DNA from: Lachnospiraceae bacterium
GTDB taxonomy: Bacteria; Bacillota; Clostridia; Lachnospirales; Lachnospiraceae
Length of the DNA stretch: 64,000 nucleotides
Direction: 5' to 3'
Assembly: GCA_910575275.1 (NCBI GenBank)
Contig: CAJTEE010000008.1
Span: 111,665-175,664 of the forward strand
Position numbers and translations under genes: made by a program. Below are positions 9,813-19,078 of this stretch, one piece after another; position 1 is the stretch's first letter; every line of letters begins with the position of its first letter. Below the pieces are notes generated by a model. The model saw nothing but the letters and a program-made list of their open reading frames with translations, ran no database searches and was not told where the DNA came from.

Positions 9813-11054
9813 TTATGGTTGCTGAACATTTAACATTCTTATATATGACTTAAAAAAGGGTTCTGAAAAACTTATGCGTCCAGCATTATTTCTTAATACT
9901 TCTTCACGCTCTGGTGAATATAGTTGTTTTAAATAGGTGCTTAAATTACTTGGTGGATATGAGGGAAAGTTTTCTTGTATTTTAGTTAATAGTGCATGTT
10001 GTGTTACGTTATCGTTCATTTCACAAAGTGTGGATAAGATAATTGAAACATTTTGATATTTACCTTCTCGCTGTTGGGTAATTTTCATATATAATTTTTT
10101 ATAGGTATCTTGTTTCTCGCTAGTAAAGTCTTTTACAGCTTGGTCTAATTCACTATTAGGTATAATGACTGATTTTCGTTGAGTTTTGCTTATGTTATTG
10201 TTAAAACATAGATTGTAGGCTAATTGGTGGGCTATGGTTGCTAGACAATTAGCATATTTTGCAATTTCGGTAGCAGTTTCAGTGGAAATACTGATATTTA
10301 GGGCAGTAGCCCCCTTCTCTACGATTTTTACTATTTCAGCAGTGGTCAATAGCGGAACTTCAATTTCTGATACCCTATTATTTAGTTCAGTATCATGTTG
10401 AACAACTTCGTAACCGTTATTCGCGGCACCCAAAACAATGATTTTGGAATTTGGATAATCAACAGCTTTATCCATAAATAGTTTCATCATTTGTGAAATC
10501 TTACTTTTTTCACTTTCTGGTATTTTGTGAAAATCTTCAATGATCCATAATGCTTTTGTAGAACCAATGAAATCACATAAGCGTTGTATAGTTAATTGTG
10601 GAGGTAAAACTCTTTTTTGTATTTCTCCAACATTATTTTCAAGTGTTCCAGTAATCGAACTTTTAATTCCCAAATATTCAGAAGTAATTGAACCAGTAAG
10701 TGATTCTTTGTGTGATATATTAGTGCTTTCAGTATAATATTGATTAAGCGAATCAAAAGCATCTAATATTATTGTGTCAATAGTAGAGTTGTTTGTACAT
10801 CTTGAAGTTATTGTCTTCAAACACTGTTCTTTAACAATATGGTTTAATATAGTTGTTTTGCCACTGCCAGAATGTCCATATATTACAATTTGCTTTCCGG
10901 GTATATCTAAAGCCTTTTTCAGTTTTTTTTCAACAGAAGTCCTTGAAATATATGATATATTTGCAGAAGATGTTGGAGTAAAAACATCTTTCAATTCATA
11001 TACAGGTGTTTTTTTTAATAATCTTAATATTTTAGATGTGAAGTTTTTAATCAT
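9813..11054 (-). CDS. P-loop ATPase (AAA/ORC-like)
   Basis: This 413-aa protein has Walker A GHSGSGKTTI near residue 65 and a Walker B-like ALWIIEDFHKIP near 170. Sensor-like (IIVLGAANNGYE) and alpha-helical lid segments follow, the layout of AAA_16/ORC-type ATPases. The ATG at 11054 overlaps the TGA of the upstream XRE gene (ATGA), indicating translational coupling. It is AT-rich and sits at the extreme left end of the island, where cargo is expected. A defence or regulatory ATPase is possible, but no effector domain is visible. Confidence 0.6.
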   Translation of the reverse strand: MIKNFTSKILRLLKKTPVYELKDVFTPTSSANISYISRTSVEKKLKKALDIPGKQIVIYGHSGSGKTTILNHIVKEQCLKTITSRCTNNSTIDTIILDAFDSLNQYYTESTNISHKESLTGSITSEYLGIKSSITGTLENNVGEIQKRVLPPQLTIQRLCDFIGSTKALWIIEDFHKIPESEKSKISQMMKLFMDKAVDYPNSKIIVLGAANNGYEVVQHDTELNNRVSEIEVPLLTTAEIVKIVEKGATALNISISTETATEIAKYANCLATIAHQLAYNLCFNNNISKTQRKSVIIPNSELDQAVKDFTSEKQDTYKKLYMKITQQREGKYQNVSIILSTLCEMNDNVTQHALLTKIQENFPSYPPSNLSTYLKQLYSPEREEVLRNNAGRISFSEPFFKSYIRMLNVQQP

Positions 11055-11620
11055 GATTTTCTCCATTTGTAACTGTTATTTTTCTTATCATGCCCTTTTT
11101 CATCAACACTACTACTCGTAGCAGGCCAGTTGATTTTCCATTCAAAATACTCGTCCTCTGAAATCTCTCCACTTTTCAACTGCTCTTTCCGCAGACACCA
11201 CTCCCGCATGAAATCATTGACTAAACCGTACTCTAGCCACATACCTACCGGGGCATGAGCAGGCCAGTCATCATTGTCATAGTAACGCACCGACTTATCA
11301 TCAGAAGCGTTGCATTTGCCGGGATTGCGGACAAGCTGAAATAAATGAATCGTACTGCGGTCATCTTCATCAAGCCAAAGGAATGTAAGCATAATATCTT
11401 CGGCGCAGCCGGGGGTAACGCCAATAAAATGGATATAATTGACGTTCAGTATCTTTGCCATTTCCATTAAAGTGTTGTTTTTGGGAACACGATAGCCAGA
11501 TTCATACTGTGCGATACGAACATCAGCATTACGTTCCTCATATCCCAATTTCAAGCCTAGTTCACGCTGTGTCAAGCCCCGGAACGTGCGTATTCTCTTT
11601 ATCCGTTCTCCTAATACCAT
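11051..11620 (-). CDS. XRE-family HTH regulator
   Basis: The 189-aa protein starts with a Cro/CI helix-turn-helix (residues about 4-60: ERIKRIRTFRGLTQRELGLK ... IAQYESGYRVPK). A roughly 120-aa tail rich in Trp and acidic residues has no known domain that I recognise. The ATG at 11620 is 9 nt after AAAGGA; an ATG two codons earlier is too close to that site. Its stop overlaps the ATPase start, so the pair forms an operon. It may repress the integrase promoter at 12.78 kb, where direct repeats occur. Confidence 0.75.
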   Translation of the reverse strand: MVLGERIKRIRTFRGLTQRELGLKLGYEERNADVRIAQYESGYRVPKNNTLMEMAKILNVNYIHFIGVTPGCAEDIMLTFLWLDEDDRSTIHLFQLVRNPGKCNASDDKSVRYYDNDDWPAHAPVGMWLEYGLVNDFMREWCLRKEQLKSGEISEDEYFEWKINWPATSSSVDEKGHDKKNNSYKWRKS

Positions 11621-11642
11621 AGTCATGTGTCCTTTCTGAAAA

Positions 11643-12149
11643 TTAGAGTGATTGTTTTGAAATTATCATGTTACACCTGCTCCACAACTCGTCTTTATAG
11701 GAAAATACATCTTTGTCAATCTTTCTTTCAACAAAGCCGATTTTTTCATAACATTGTTTCGCTAATGTGTTTTTATTGAAAACATTTAATTGAACCGCTT
11801 TTGCGCCGGTTATCTGAAAAGCATATTGCAGAGCAAGATTCAGCATTTCTTTTCCGTAACCTTTTCCACGTTTTGTTTTATCAACAATAACAAATTTAAG
11901 AAAACCGATATTGTCTGCTGTATTGACAGAATAACAAAAGAAGCCTATTGCCTGTCCGCTGTTTTCAGTTGCGACATAAGCACTGTCCGTCCAGTCCATT
12001 GCATTTTTCTCTAATAAATCATGGAAAGATTTTTGTGTCATGGGGTATGGCAAAAGGTTTGCACACCAAAAAGCATGAGTTCTTTCGTCATCAATCCATT
12101 TTGATACATATTCGTAATCTTTGCTTGATATATACGGTCGGATTCTCAT
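11643..12149 (-). CDS. GNAT-family N-acetyltransferase (RimJ/RimL type)
   Basis: The 168-aa protein has the GNAT fold signature. The acetyl-CoA pyrophosphate loop is DKTKRGKGYGKEMLNLAL near residue 95, followed by QLNVFNKNTLAKQCYEKIGF, the usual motif B. The N-terminus (MRIRPYISSKDYEYVSKWI) fits the RimJ/RimL-like branch. The acceptor is unknown; it could be a peptide, an antibiotic or a small metabolite. It lies between the XRE gene and a second GNAT gene on the same strand. Confidence 0.8.
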   Translation of the reverse strand: MRIRPYISSKDYEYVSKWIDDERTHAFWCANLLPYPMTQKSFHDLLEKNAMDWTDSAYVATENSGQAIGFFCYSVNTADNIGFLKFVIVDKTKRGKGYGKEMLNLALQYAFQITGAKAVQLNVFNKNTLAKQCYEKIGFVERKIDKDVFSYKDELWSRCNMIISKQSL

Positions 12150-12187
12150 AAATGGAATGTCCTTTCTCCAATTTATTTATAAATTTG

Positions 12188-12661
12188 TTATAGGTAGTAC
12201 ACCATAATATATTCTTCCTCGTTCTCCTTTACAATCTCAAAACCAATCTTTAAATACATCTTTGACGCATAATTGGCTTTTTGAACAGAAAGAGAAACCC
12301 GACTGTACCCATGTGATTTAAGCAGGTTAAGAATTTCTTTCATAATAGCCGTTCCAATGCCAAAACCCCGGTATTCTTTATAAAGAGAGATTGCCAAAGA
12401 GGGCGTTTCATCATCTATATGTCCGTAATCGTTCATAATGCGAACCCAAACAGCCCCAACAATCTTACCGCCAACCTCTGCCACTAATCCCCAATCATCT
12501 TTGGATTCCCCGAAACGCTTAACATAAATCTGTAATTCGGGAGATGAAATAATACTTTTGGGTGGAGGTTCGATACCCTCTGGAATAAAGATTGCTTCAT
12601 AAAGAAAATTATCCAGTAACGGATATTCCTGTTTTTGTATTTTTCGTATCGTATACTCCAT
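12188..12661 (-). CDS. GNAT-family N-acetyltransferase
   Basis: This 157-aa protein is unlike its neighbour in sequence but has the same fold. An AVWVRIMND strand is followed by the acetyl-CoA loop YKEYRGFGIGTAIMKEIL, then LSVQKANYASKMYLKIGFEIV near the C-terminus. GAGAGG precedes the ATG. It is the first gene of the leftward cargo operon, divergent from the excisionase/integrase genes. Substrate unknown. Confidence 0.8.
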   Translation of the reverse strand: MEYTIRKIQKQEYPLLDNFLYEAIFIPEGIEPPPKSIISSPELQIYVKRFGESKDDWGLVAEVGGKIVGAVWVRIMNDYGHIDDETPSLAISLYKEYRGFGIGTAIMKEILNLLKSHGYSRVSLSVQKANYASKMYLKIGFEIVKENEEEYIMVYYL

Positions 12662-12732
12662 AGCTTACCTCTCAATTCTGTATTCTCCATATATTCTAGC
12701 ATAATTCAGATAATACAGCAACAAAAACTTAT

Positions 12733-12808
12733 CAGAAATGCTAAATTTAATAAAAAAGATAAGTTTAACAAATAGGCTATTGACAATAACAGAAATGTTA
12801 AGTATAAT
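12733..12808 (+). promoter_or_regulatory. Promoter of the excisionase/integrase operon with direct repeats
   Basis: TTGACA (12780-12785) and TATAAT (12803-12808) are 17 bp apart, a consensus-grade promoter. A CAGAAATGYTAA motif occurs twice, near 12733 and within the spacer near 12790. An inverted pair AACTTATC/GATAAGTT flanks the first copy. The repeats look like a regulator's operators, and the divergent XRE protein is the obvious candidate. Confidence 0.65.
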
Positions 12809-12856
12809 TCAAATACAGAGCTTAACAAAAACGCTAAACAAAAAGGAGGATATTGA

Positions 12857-13048
12857 ATGAGGAATGAACTATTTGTAACTGCCGGGGAGGTAGCGCAGGA
12901 GTTGGGCGTTTCCAAACCATTTGCTTACAAATTAGTACGACAGATGAATGAGGAACTGGAAGAGAAAGGTTTTATCACAATCGCCGGACGTGTCAGCAGA
13001 AAATATTATGAAGAAAAATTCTACGGCATGGCGCAGGCGGCGAACTAA
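12857..13048 (+). CDS. Excisionase-like HTH protein
   Basis: The 63-aa protein (MRNELFVTAGEVAQELGVSK...) has a winged-helix/MerR-like DNA-binding fold of the kind found in excisionases and helix_turn_helix_17 proteins. It has an AAGGAGG ribosome site and lies 12 bp before the integrase gene, the usual xis-int arrangement. It probably directs the integrase towards excision. Confidence 0.7.
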   Translation: MRNELFVTAGEVAQELGVSKPFAYKLVRQMNEELEEKGFITIAGRVSRKYYEEKFYGMAQAAN

Positions 13049-13060
13049 GGAGGGCGAACT

Positions 13061-14146
13061 ATGGCGGCATATAAAGATGAACAGCGTGGAACATGGTATG
13101 TATCGTTCCATTATTATGACTGGACGGGCAAGAACTGCCGGAAAGTCAAGCGGGGTTTCAAGACCAAAAGAGAAGCTACGGAGTGGGAGCATCATTTCCG
13201 TATGAAAGAAGCGGCTGACTTGGATATGACTTTCGGGGAATTTGTGCAGGCATACACAAGAGATATGAAGCCGAAGCTGAAACACAATACTTGGCTGACA
13301 AAGGAGCATATCTTACGCACAAAATTGTTGCCGTACTTTGAGAATAAGAAAATGTGCGATATTCGTGCAAAAGATATTATCCAGTGGCAGAACGAGCAGA
13401 TTTCCTATCGTGATGAAAAGGGAAAGCCCTATGCGCCGACTTATCTGAAAACTCTGCAATCAGAATTGAGCGCATTGTTTAATCATGCGGTACGGTTCTA
13501 CGAATTAAAGAGCAATCCCGTTGTCAAAGCCGGGCCGCTTGGGAAAGGGAAAGCAGAGGAAATGCTTTTTTGGACGAAGGAGGAATATCTGAAATTCATT
13601 GAAGCAGTAAAAGACAAGCCATATTCCTATCAAGCATTTCAAATTTTATACTGGTGTGGCTTGCGTGTTGGCGAACTTTTAGCCCTCACGCCGCAGGATA
13701 TAGATTTTGATAACAAGGTCATTCGGATAACAAAATCTTATCAGCGGTTAGAGGGAAAAGATGTGATAACAGACCCAAAAACACCGAAAAGCAAGCGCAA
13801 TGTCAGTATGCCGGACTTTTTAAGTGAGGAATTAAAAGAGTATCTCGGCAGGCTGTACGGGTTTCTCCCGACTGACCGTATCTTTCATCTGACAAAAAGT
13901 TTCCTGCACCATGAAATGACGAGAGGGGCAGGAAAAGCAGGGGTAAAGCGCATTAGAATCCACGATTTAAGGCATTCGCACGTTTCGTTGTTAATCAGCA
14001 TGGGATTTTCAGCGGTATCAATCGGGAACAGGGTAGGGCATGAAAGCGTGGATATTACGTTTCGATACGCCCATATGTTCCCGACAGAACAGATACAAAT
14101 GGCAGAGTTGCTGAACGCAGAGTTTAAGGAGGGTACAAATGAATGA
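13061..14146 (+). CDS. Tyrosine recombinase/integrase of IME-A
   Basis: This 361-aa site-specific recombinase inserts and excises the island at guaA. An N-terminal AP2-like arm-binding region (residues 1-55) and a SAM-like core-binding domain (about 60-150) precede the catalytic domain. Visible catalytic residues are Arg in WCGLRVGELLALT, His-x-x-Arg in IHDLRHSH, the late His in GHESVDITFRYAH, and its Tyr near residue 336. Its start is 12 bp after xis, and its stop overlaps the next ATG (ATGA). Confidence 0.93.
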   Translation: MAAYKDEQRGTWYVSFHYYDWTGKNCRKVKRGFKTKREATEWEHHFRMKEAADLDMTFGEFVQAYTRDMKPKLKHNTWLTKEHILRTKLLPYFENKKMCDIRAKDIIQWQNEQISYRDEKGKPYAPTYLKTLQSELSALFNHAVRFYELKSNPVVKAGPLGKGKAEEMLFWTKEEYLKFIEAVKDKPYSYQAFQILYWCGLRVGELLALTPQDIDFDNKVIRITKSYQRLEGKDVITDPKTPKSKRNVSMPDFLSEELKEYLGRLYGFLPTDRIFHLTKSFLHHEMTRGAGKAGVKRIRIHDLRHSHVSLLISMGFSAVSIGNRVGHESVDITFRYAHMFPTEQIQMAELLNAEFKEGTNE

Positions 14147-14532
14147 GCGGCACACACAAATATCCAACAATCAGTTTTCGCATTTCTCCCAGAGAACGGG
14201 AAGAAATTGAAGCAAAGATTTTTGCAAGCGGCATGAAAAAGAAAGATTATTTTGTTCGTTCCTGTATTTACAATCGTGTATGCGTGGTGGGGAAGAAAGA
14301 AACGGTATATCAGATTGTGGAAAAATTGCAGGAAATGCAGAGCCGTATGGAAGAACTGGCAGAGCAGATAAAAGGCGAAAAGCCGGAGGTCACTACCGAA
14401 GAAATCAGAGCATTACAGACGACATATGAGGATATGTTGAAAGCAATCCTTTGGGTATTGGACGGAGCAAAATATCTGTGGCAGGGAAGCACCAACGGAG
14501 AAGAAAAAAGCCCCGACAGCGGCAACTGTTAG
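14143..14532 (+). CDS. MobC-like relaxosome accessory protein
   Basis: The 129-aa protein opens with a ribbon-helix-helix-type segment (PTISFRISPREREEIEAK) followed by the ASGMKKKDYFVRSCIYN pattern common in mobilisation (MobC/bMobC) proteins. A coiled coil then spans about 60-100. It probably binds oriT and helps the relaxase. Its ATG overlaps the integrase stop, so the genes are co-translated. Confidence 0.65.
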   Translation: MSGTHKYPTISFRISPREREEIEAKIFASGMKKKDYFVRSCIYNRVCVVGKKETVYQIVEKLQEMQSRMEELAEQIKGEKPEVTTEEIRALQTTYEDMLKAILWVLDGAKYLWQGSTNGEEKSPDSGNC

Positions 14533-14632
14533 GGCTGTGATAACTGGAAAACCTCTGTTATCAATATTCACAATACAAGTATAGCAGAGGGTTCTTCCAG
14601 TGGCAACGATTTTTCAGAAATGGAGGGCATTT

Positions 14633-15628
14633 ATGGAAGAAACAAAAATCGAATTACAGTTGATTAAATTGTCGGAGATACAGTCGCAGGAAGTTTCTTG
14701 GCTGTGGTTTCCGTTTATCCCCTATGGCAAGCTGACTATTGTTCAAGGCGATCCGGGTGACGGAAAGACAACATTTATTCTGAACATAGCGGCGAAACTG
14801 TCTAAGGGAGAAAGTTTAGACAGTGGAATGAATTTTACAAAGCCTTTGAATGTCATCTATCAGAGTGCGGAGGACGGTCTTGCCGATACGGTAAAGCCCC
14901 GATTGGAACAGGCGGGGGCAAACTGTGAGAAAATCTCGGTCATTGATGAAAAAATAAAATCTCTTTCCATGATAGATGAACGCTTGGAAGAAGCTGTTAT
15001 AAAGACAGGCGCAAAGCTGTTGATTTTAGACCCGATACAAGCCTATTTGGGCGGCGGTATGGATAATGAACAAATCCAGCAAGCTGGATTGGCGAATGAA
15101 GCAAGGGATATGACAAAGAAGTTGGCGGCACTGGCAGAGAAATACCAGTGTGCGATTGTCCTTGTCGGTCACATGAATAAAGCGGCGGGAAATAAAGCGG
15201 CATACCGGGGAATGGGTTCGATAGATTTCTTTGCGGTTGCTAGAAGCGTTCTCTTAGTCGGCAGGGTTGAGGGAGAAGAAAATATAAGGGCTGTGGTACA
15301 GATAAAAAACAACCTTGCGGCGTTCGGACACCCGAAAGCATTTGCACTGTCGGAGGACGGTTTTAGGTGGCTAGGGGATTATGAGATTACCGCTGATGAA
15401 GTCTTAGGCGGCATTGCCCCGAAAGCAAATAAAATGGAACAGGCAAAGCGGCTGCTCCGGGAACTGGCAGAAACAAACAATGCCATGCAGAGCAATGAGA
15501 TTTTCAACCTTGCGGACGAGCAGGGCATATCAAAGCGGACACTGGAAAATGCAAAGAAAGAGTTAGGCGTCCGGGCAAAGCGGATAAACAATACGTGGTA
15601 CTGGGAACTGGATAAAATCAGACAGTGA
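14633..15628 (+). CDS. RepA/RadA-like AAA ATPase (plasmid-type helicase)
   Basis: This 331-aa RecA-fold ATPase resembles RSF1010 RepA-type helicases. It has Walker A GDPGDGKTTFIL near residue 37, Walker B KLLILDPIQAYLG near 125, and an LVGHMNKAAGNKAAYRGMGS segment typical of AAA_25 proteins. A short winged-helix-like C-terminus follows. The ATG at 14633 is preceded by GGAGGG at correct spacing; an earlier in-frame ATG at 14600 has none. It probably unwinds the excised circle during replication. Confidence 0.8.
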   Translation: MEETKIELQLIKLSEIQSQEVSWLWFPFIPYGKLTIVQGDPGDGKTTFILNIAAKLSKGESLDSGMNFTKPLNVIYQSAEDGLADTVKPRLEQAGANCEKISVIDEKIKSLSMIDERLEEAVIKTGAKLLILDPIQAYLGGGMDNEQIQQAGLANEARDMTKKLAALAEKYQCAIVLVGHMNKAAGNKAAYRGMGSIDFFAVARSVLLVGRVEGEENIRAVVQIKNNLAAFGHPKAFALSEDGFRWLGDYEITADEVLGGIAPKANKMEQAKRLLRELAETNNAMQSNEIFNLADEQGISKRTLENAKKELGVRAKRINNTWYWELDKIRQ

Positions 15629-15966
15629 CGGAAAGGCAAGGCAACAGCGCAACAATGCAGGGTATTAGAATTTTGCAGTCTTGAAATTGCGTTCTTGAAG
15701 ATTGCAAGGTTGCAAAAATTATAGACATTGCAATGTTGCGCTGTTGGGAGAAAGCCGGAAAGCGGCGGTATCAAGGCAGCGAAAAGCCATACCGTCCGTA
15801 AGGACGGTATGCTGTCCAACGGACAGCTAGCCCCCGGCAGGGCGCAAAGGCACTTTTGATAGAGCGTAGCTTGTCGAAAGTGCTTTTGCGTTACTTTCGC
15901 AGAAAGTAACAAAGGCTATGCGCCGTATCCGGCGCTTATTACCCAATAGGGAGAAAGGAAAATTTA
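15629..15966 (+). other. Inverted-repeat-rich oriT-like region of IME-A
   Basis: This 338-bp region ahead of the relaxase holds no gene but is packed with dyads. CAACAGCGCAACA (15642-15654) pairs with its complement at 15734-15746. CATACCGTCC/GGACGGTATG forms a perfect hairpin at 15788-15811. GCTGTCC/GGACAGC follows at 15811-15827. GCACTTT/AAAGTGC lies at 15850-15883, and GTTACTTTC/GAAAGTAAC at 15890-15910. The clustering and the adjacent relaxase gene suggest the transfer origin; the GCACTTT arm recalls MOBV origins. The nick site is not identified. Confidence 0.6.
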
Positions 15967-17337
15967 TTGAAGCGGACAATCAGCGTAATGACAGGGAAAG
16001 GCTCTGTCAACCACAACAGCAGAAAATTCCACGCAAAGAACACTGACCCGGAACGGAGTTGTTTGAACGTAGAATACTGCAACGAAAATATCAAAGACGT
16101 ATACCACGAATTATTTGATGAAGCACTCGCCCGGTACAACGAGAAGCAGACCAGAAGTGACCGCATAATTAATGATTATTATGAGAAAATCTGTTCCGGG
16201 AAACAGGAGAAGCCATTCCATGAGATTATTTTGCAGATAGGCAACAAGGACGATATGGGGGCAAAGACAGAGGACGGACAGCTTGCGGCGAAAATACTTG
16301 ATGAATATATGCAGGACTTTCAGCGGCGCAATCCCACATTGAGAGTGTTCTCTGCCTATCTCCACATGGACGAAGCCACACCGCATCTGCATATAGATTT
16401 CGTACCCTATACGACTGGAAGCAAGAGAGGGCTTGAAACAAGGGTGTCATTAAAAAAGGCACTGGAAGAACTTGGCTTCAAAGGCGGCACAAGGAGCGAA
16501 ACGGAACGTAACCAGTGGGTAGCGGCAGAGAAAGAACATCTTGCGGAGATTATGCTAAAGCATGATATTGAGTGGGAGAAAAAGGGAACACATGAGAAAC
16601 ATTTATCCGTTTTGGATTTTGAGAAAAAGGAGCGTGCAAAAGAAGTTGCTAAACTGGAACAGACAATCTCCGGCAGTAAAGAGGAATTATCTTCTATTCT
16701 TCATCAGCAGATAACGGCAGGACAGGAAACGGAGCAGATACGGAAAGAGGGCGAAGCAATCCGGCAGGAAGTATCAGAACTTTCCGCTACAAATTTTCTG
16801 CTAAAAGAGCAGACTGTAACACTGACAGAGGATAAGGAAAAGCTGTTATCTGAAAATGAAAAATTGGAGAAACAGCAGAAAAAGTTACAGCAGGAAATCA
16901 ACAAAATGGTACAGTCAAAGGAAGTCATGGAGCGCAATATACACGCTTATGATGAAGATGTAAAATGGCAGTTGGCAGAGCCGGGGACATTGATGAGCGC
17001 AAAAAACTATCGGGAGAAAAAGGCACTTCCACTTGTGGAGAAATTAAAAGAGATAGTAAAAAGTCTGACTATTAAATGCGTACAGCTTACCGAGCAGGGC
17101 AAGAAGCTGACCGCTAAAGTGGACGGGCAACAAGTACAGATTAGCCGCTTGACGGACAAGGTTATGGAACAGAGCGACACCATAGACCGATTGCAGGAAA
17201 AAGCGACTGATTTAGGACGTTTGGAGCGTCATTTAGGCAAGGAACAGGTGCAGTTGATAGTGGAACGGTCAAAGGCAATAGAGCAGGCAGAAAAGGCAAA
17301 TAAACGCCCGAAACGTACCTTTGAAATGAGCCGATAG
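15967..17337 (+). CDS. MobV/Pre-family relaxase
   Basis: This 456-aa protein nicks oriT and leads the DNA strand into the recipient. The N-terminal 200 residues carry the Mob_Pre fold with the HUH-like metal site HMDEATPHLHIDFVPY. The C-terminal half (about 210-430) is a long charged coiled coil. The start is TTG after an AGAAAGGAAA ribosome site. Its position after an MobC-like gene, helicase and dyad-rich region fits a mobilisation cassette. Confidence 0.9.
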   Translation: MKRTISVMTGKGSVNHNSRKFHAKNTDPERSCLNVEYCNENIKDVYHELFDEALARYNEKQTRSDRIINDYYEKICSGKQEKPFHEIILQIGNKDDMGAKTEDGQLAAKILDEYMQDFQRRNPTLRVFSAYLHMDEATPHLHIDFVPYTTGSKRGLETRVSLKKALEELGFKGGTRSETERNQWVAAEKEHLAEIMLKHDIEWEKKGTHEKHLSVLDFEKKERAKEVAKLEQTISGSKEELSSILHQQITAGQETEQIRKEGEAIRQEVSELSATNFLLKEQTVTLTEDKEKLLSENEKLEKQQKKLQQEINKMVQSKEVMERNIHAYDEDVKWQLAEPGTLMSAKNYREKKALPLVEKLKEIVKSLTIKCVQLTEQGKKLTAKVDGQQVQISRLTDKVMEQSDTIDRLQEKATDLGRLERHLGKEQVQLIVERSKAIEQAEKANKRPKRTFEMSR

Positions 17338-17356
17338 GAAAGGGGATTGATAGGAT

Positions 17357-17671
17357 ATGACAGATGTGGAGAAAAAAGTGATGATACGGCTGTGCGCTAA
17401 AATCGTGGCAGAAACAGACCTTTACGAAATGGATAAGGAAGTGCAGAATCTGATAGATTGGGTATGTTTATCGGAGCAGATAAAAGAAAACAATAATACA
17501 ATCCGTAATCTGATCGTGGAATATAAAAAGATAGAGCCGGATTGCCGGAAGGGAGTACGGACGCAGTTGGAGCGTATGAAAGAACTCTGCAAAGAGCGGA
17601 ATAATCTGTATGAAAAGCAGAACGATTTGAAAGGGCAGAAACAGAAGCTTGAAAAGTCGTTGGAACGATAA
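17357..17671 (+). CDS. Small coiled-coil protein of unknown function
   Basis: The 104-aa, highly charged protein (MTDVEKKVMIRLCAKIVAET...) is predicted to be almost entirely helical, with heptad-like Leu/Ile spacing from residue 40 to the end (KNDLKGQKQKLEKSLER-like tail). It follows the relaxase by 19 bp with AAGGGG upstream, so it is probably part of the mobilisation operon. No family recognised. Confidence 0.55.
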   Translation: MTDVEKKVMIRLCAKIVAETDLYEMDKEVQNLIDWVCLSEQIKENNNTIRNLIVEYKKIEPDCRKGVRTQLERMKELCKERNNLYEKQNDLKGQKQKLEKSLER

Positions 17672-17778
17672 GAGATGTGGGGCGTGGCGGTTGCTATGCT
17701 CTGTATTTTATAGTGGCAGATACAGAGAGAAAGTGCTATAATCGAAAGCATGATTTAAGATATGGGAGATGAAACGGC

Positions 17779-18228
17779 ATGGAAATAAATATTGAGGATA
17801 ATTTTTCGCTGTTATTTGATAAAAATAATAATACGGCATACAAAGCATTACAGATGCTGCAAAAAGAATGTGAGGAATCGGACAAGGTATATTGTTATAT
17901 GGATAAATTAGCCGATATGATTGACAGTGATAATTCCTATATTCGGACAAGAGGGCTTACGCTGATTGCCTATAACGCTAAATGGGATATAGATAATAAA
18001 ATTGATGAAATTATAGACGAATATTTGAAGCATATAGAAGATGTTAAGCCGATAACGGCAAGACAGTGTATAAAATTATTGCCTATGATTGCAAAGAATA
18101 AGCCAGAATTAAAGTGTGATATTGTTGCCGCACTGCAAAAAGCAGATACATCTATTTATGCAGACAGTATGCAACCATTGGTTTATAAGGATATTCAAAA
18201 TTCTTTGGCAGAGATAGAGAAGCTATAA
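17779..18228 (+). CDS. HEAT-repeat-like protein of unknown function
   Basis: The 149-aa acidic protein is built of repeated amphipathic helices (YKALQMLQKECEESD, IRTRGLTLIAYNAKWD, ARQCIKLLPMIAKNKPELK), the pattern of HEAT-like repeats in which small proteins follow the condition of a partner. It has its own ribosome site (TGGGAGATG) after a 107-bp gap and precedes the metallo-beta-lactamase gene. No catalytic motif. Confidence 0.55.
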   Translation: MEINIEDNFSLLFDKNNNTAYKALQMLQKECEESDKVYCYMDKLADMIDSDNSYIRTRGLTLIAYNAKWDIDNKIDEIIDEYLKHIEDVKPITARQCIKLLPMIAKNKPELKCDIVAALQKADTSIYADSMQPLVYKDIQNSLAEIEKL

Positions 18229-18258
18229 ATTTATTGAGATTTTAAGGAGTATAGAGTA

Positions 18259-19020
18259 ATGGATAACTGGTTTACAATAGATAAAATTGATGTAGATACA
18301 TATATTATCAGCGAATACCGCCATTGGGAGGAAACGCATTGCTATCTGTTGAATGGAAATATCCGAAGTCTGCTTATTGATACAGGGCTTGGCATTTCCA
18401 ATATCTATGAGGAAGTGCTGAAACTTACCGATAAGCCAATTACGGCAGTAGCCACGCATATTCACTGGGATCATATTGGCGGGCATAAGTATTTCCCGGA
18501 TTTTTATGCCCATGCTGATGAATTGGATTGGCTGAATGGTAAATTCCCTTTATTAATTGAAACGATAAGAGAGATGGTCATAGACCGCTGTGATTTGCCC
18601 GAAGGGTTTTGCGTGAGCGATTATGAATTGTTTCAAGGTATACCAACAAAAGTGCTGACAGACCATGACATCATTGATATTGGCGGCAGGGAAATTGAAG
18701 TGCTGCATACTCCCGGACATTCTCCGGGGCATTTGTGCTTTTGGGAAAAAAGCAGGGGATATTTATTTACAGGCGATTTGGTTTATAAAGATATTCTGTT
18801 TGCTTATTATCCGTCTACTGACCCGGAAGCATATCTTGATTCTTTGGAAAAAGTTGCGGCATTGCCTGCAAAGGAAGTATTTCCTGCACACCATTCACTG
18901 GATATGAAGCCGGAAATCCTAATTCGTATGCGAGAAGCATTTAGAAATCTCAAGGCAGACGGAAAGCTTCATCATGGAAGTGGGACATTTGATTATGGGG
19001 ATTGGGGAGTATGGCTATAA
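18259..19020 (+). CDS. Metallo-beta-lactamase-fold hydrolase
   Basis: The 253-aa protein has the full metallo-beta-lactamase metal-site set: THIHWDHIGG (HxHxDH) near residue 72, HTPGHSPGH near 152, TGDLVYKD near 172, and FPAHHSLD near 215. Such proteins are two-metal hydrolases (glyoxalase II, lactonases and others). The substrate cannot be inferred. AAGGAG precedes the ATG, and it lies 30 bp after the HEAT-like gene. Confidence 0.85.
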   Translation: MDNWFTIDKIDVDTYIISEYRHWEETHCYLLNGNIRSLLIDTGLGISNIYEEVLKLTDKPITAVATHIHWDHIGGHKYFPDFYAHADELDWLNGKFPLLIETIREMVIDRCDLPEGFCVSDYELFQGIPTKVLTDHDIIDIGGREIEVLHTPGHSPGHLCFWEKSRGYLFTGDLVYKDILFAYYPSTDPEAYLDSLEKVAALPAKEVFPAHHSLDMKPEILIRMREAFRNLKADGKLHHGSGTFDYGDWGVWL

Positions 19021-19054
19021 AAGTAGACTGAAATTTTTCCCTTATGTGTAGTAT

Positions 19055-19078
19055 TTACATGGTGCTAGCACCATGTAA
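19055..19078. repeat. Long perfect palindrome, copy 1
   Basis: A 24-bp perfect palindrome centred at 19066/19067. Its 20-bp core ACATGGTGCTAGCACCATGT is repeated exactly at 21619-21638. Both copies are followed within about 20 bp by AAGGAGAAAAT. Function unknown. Confidence 0.85.
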
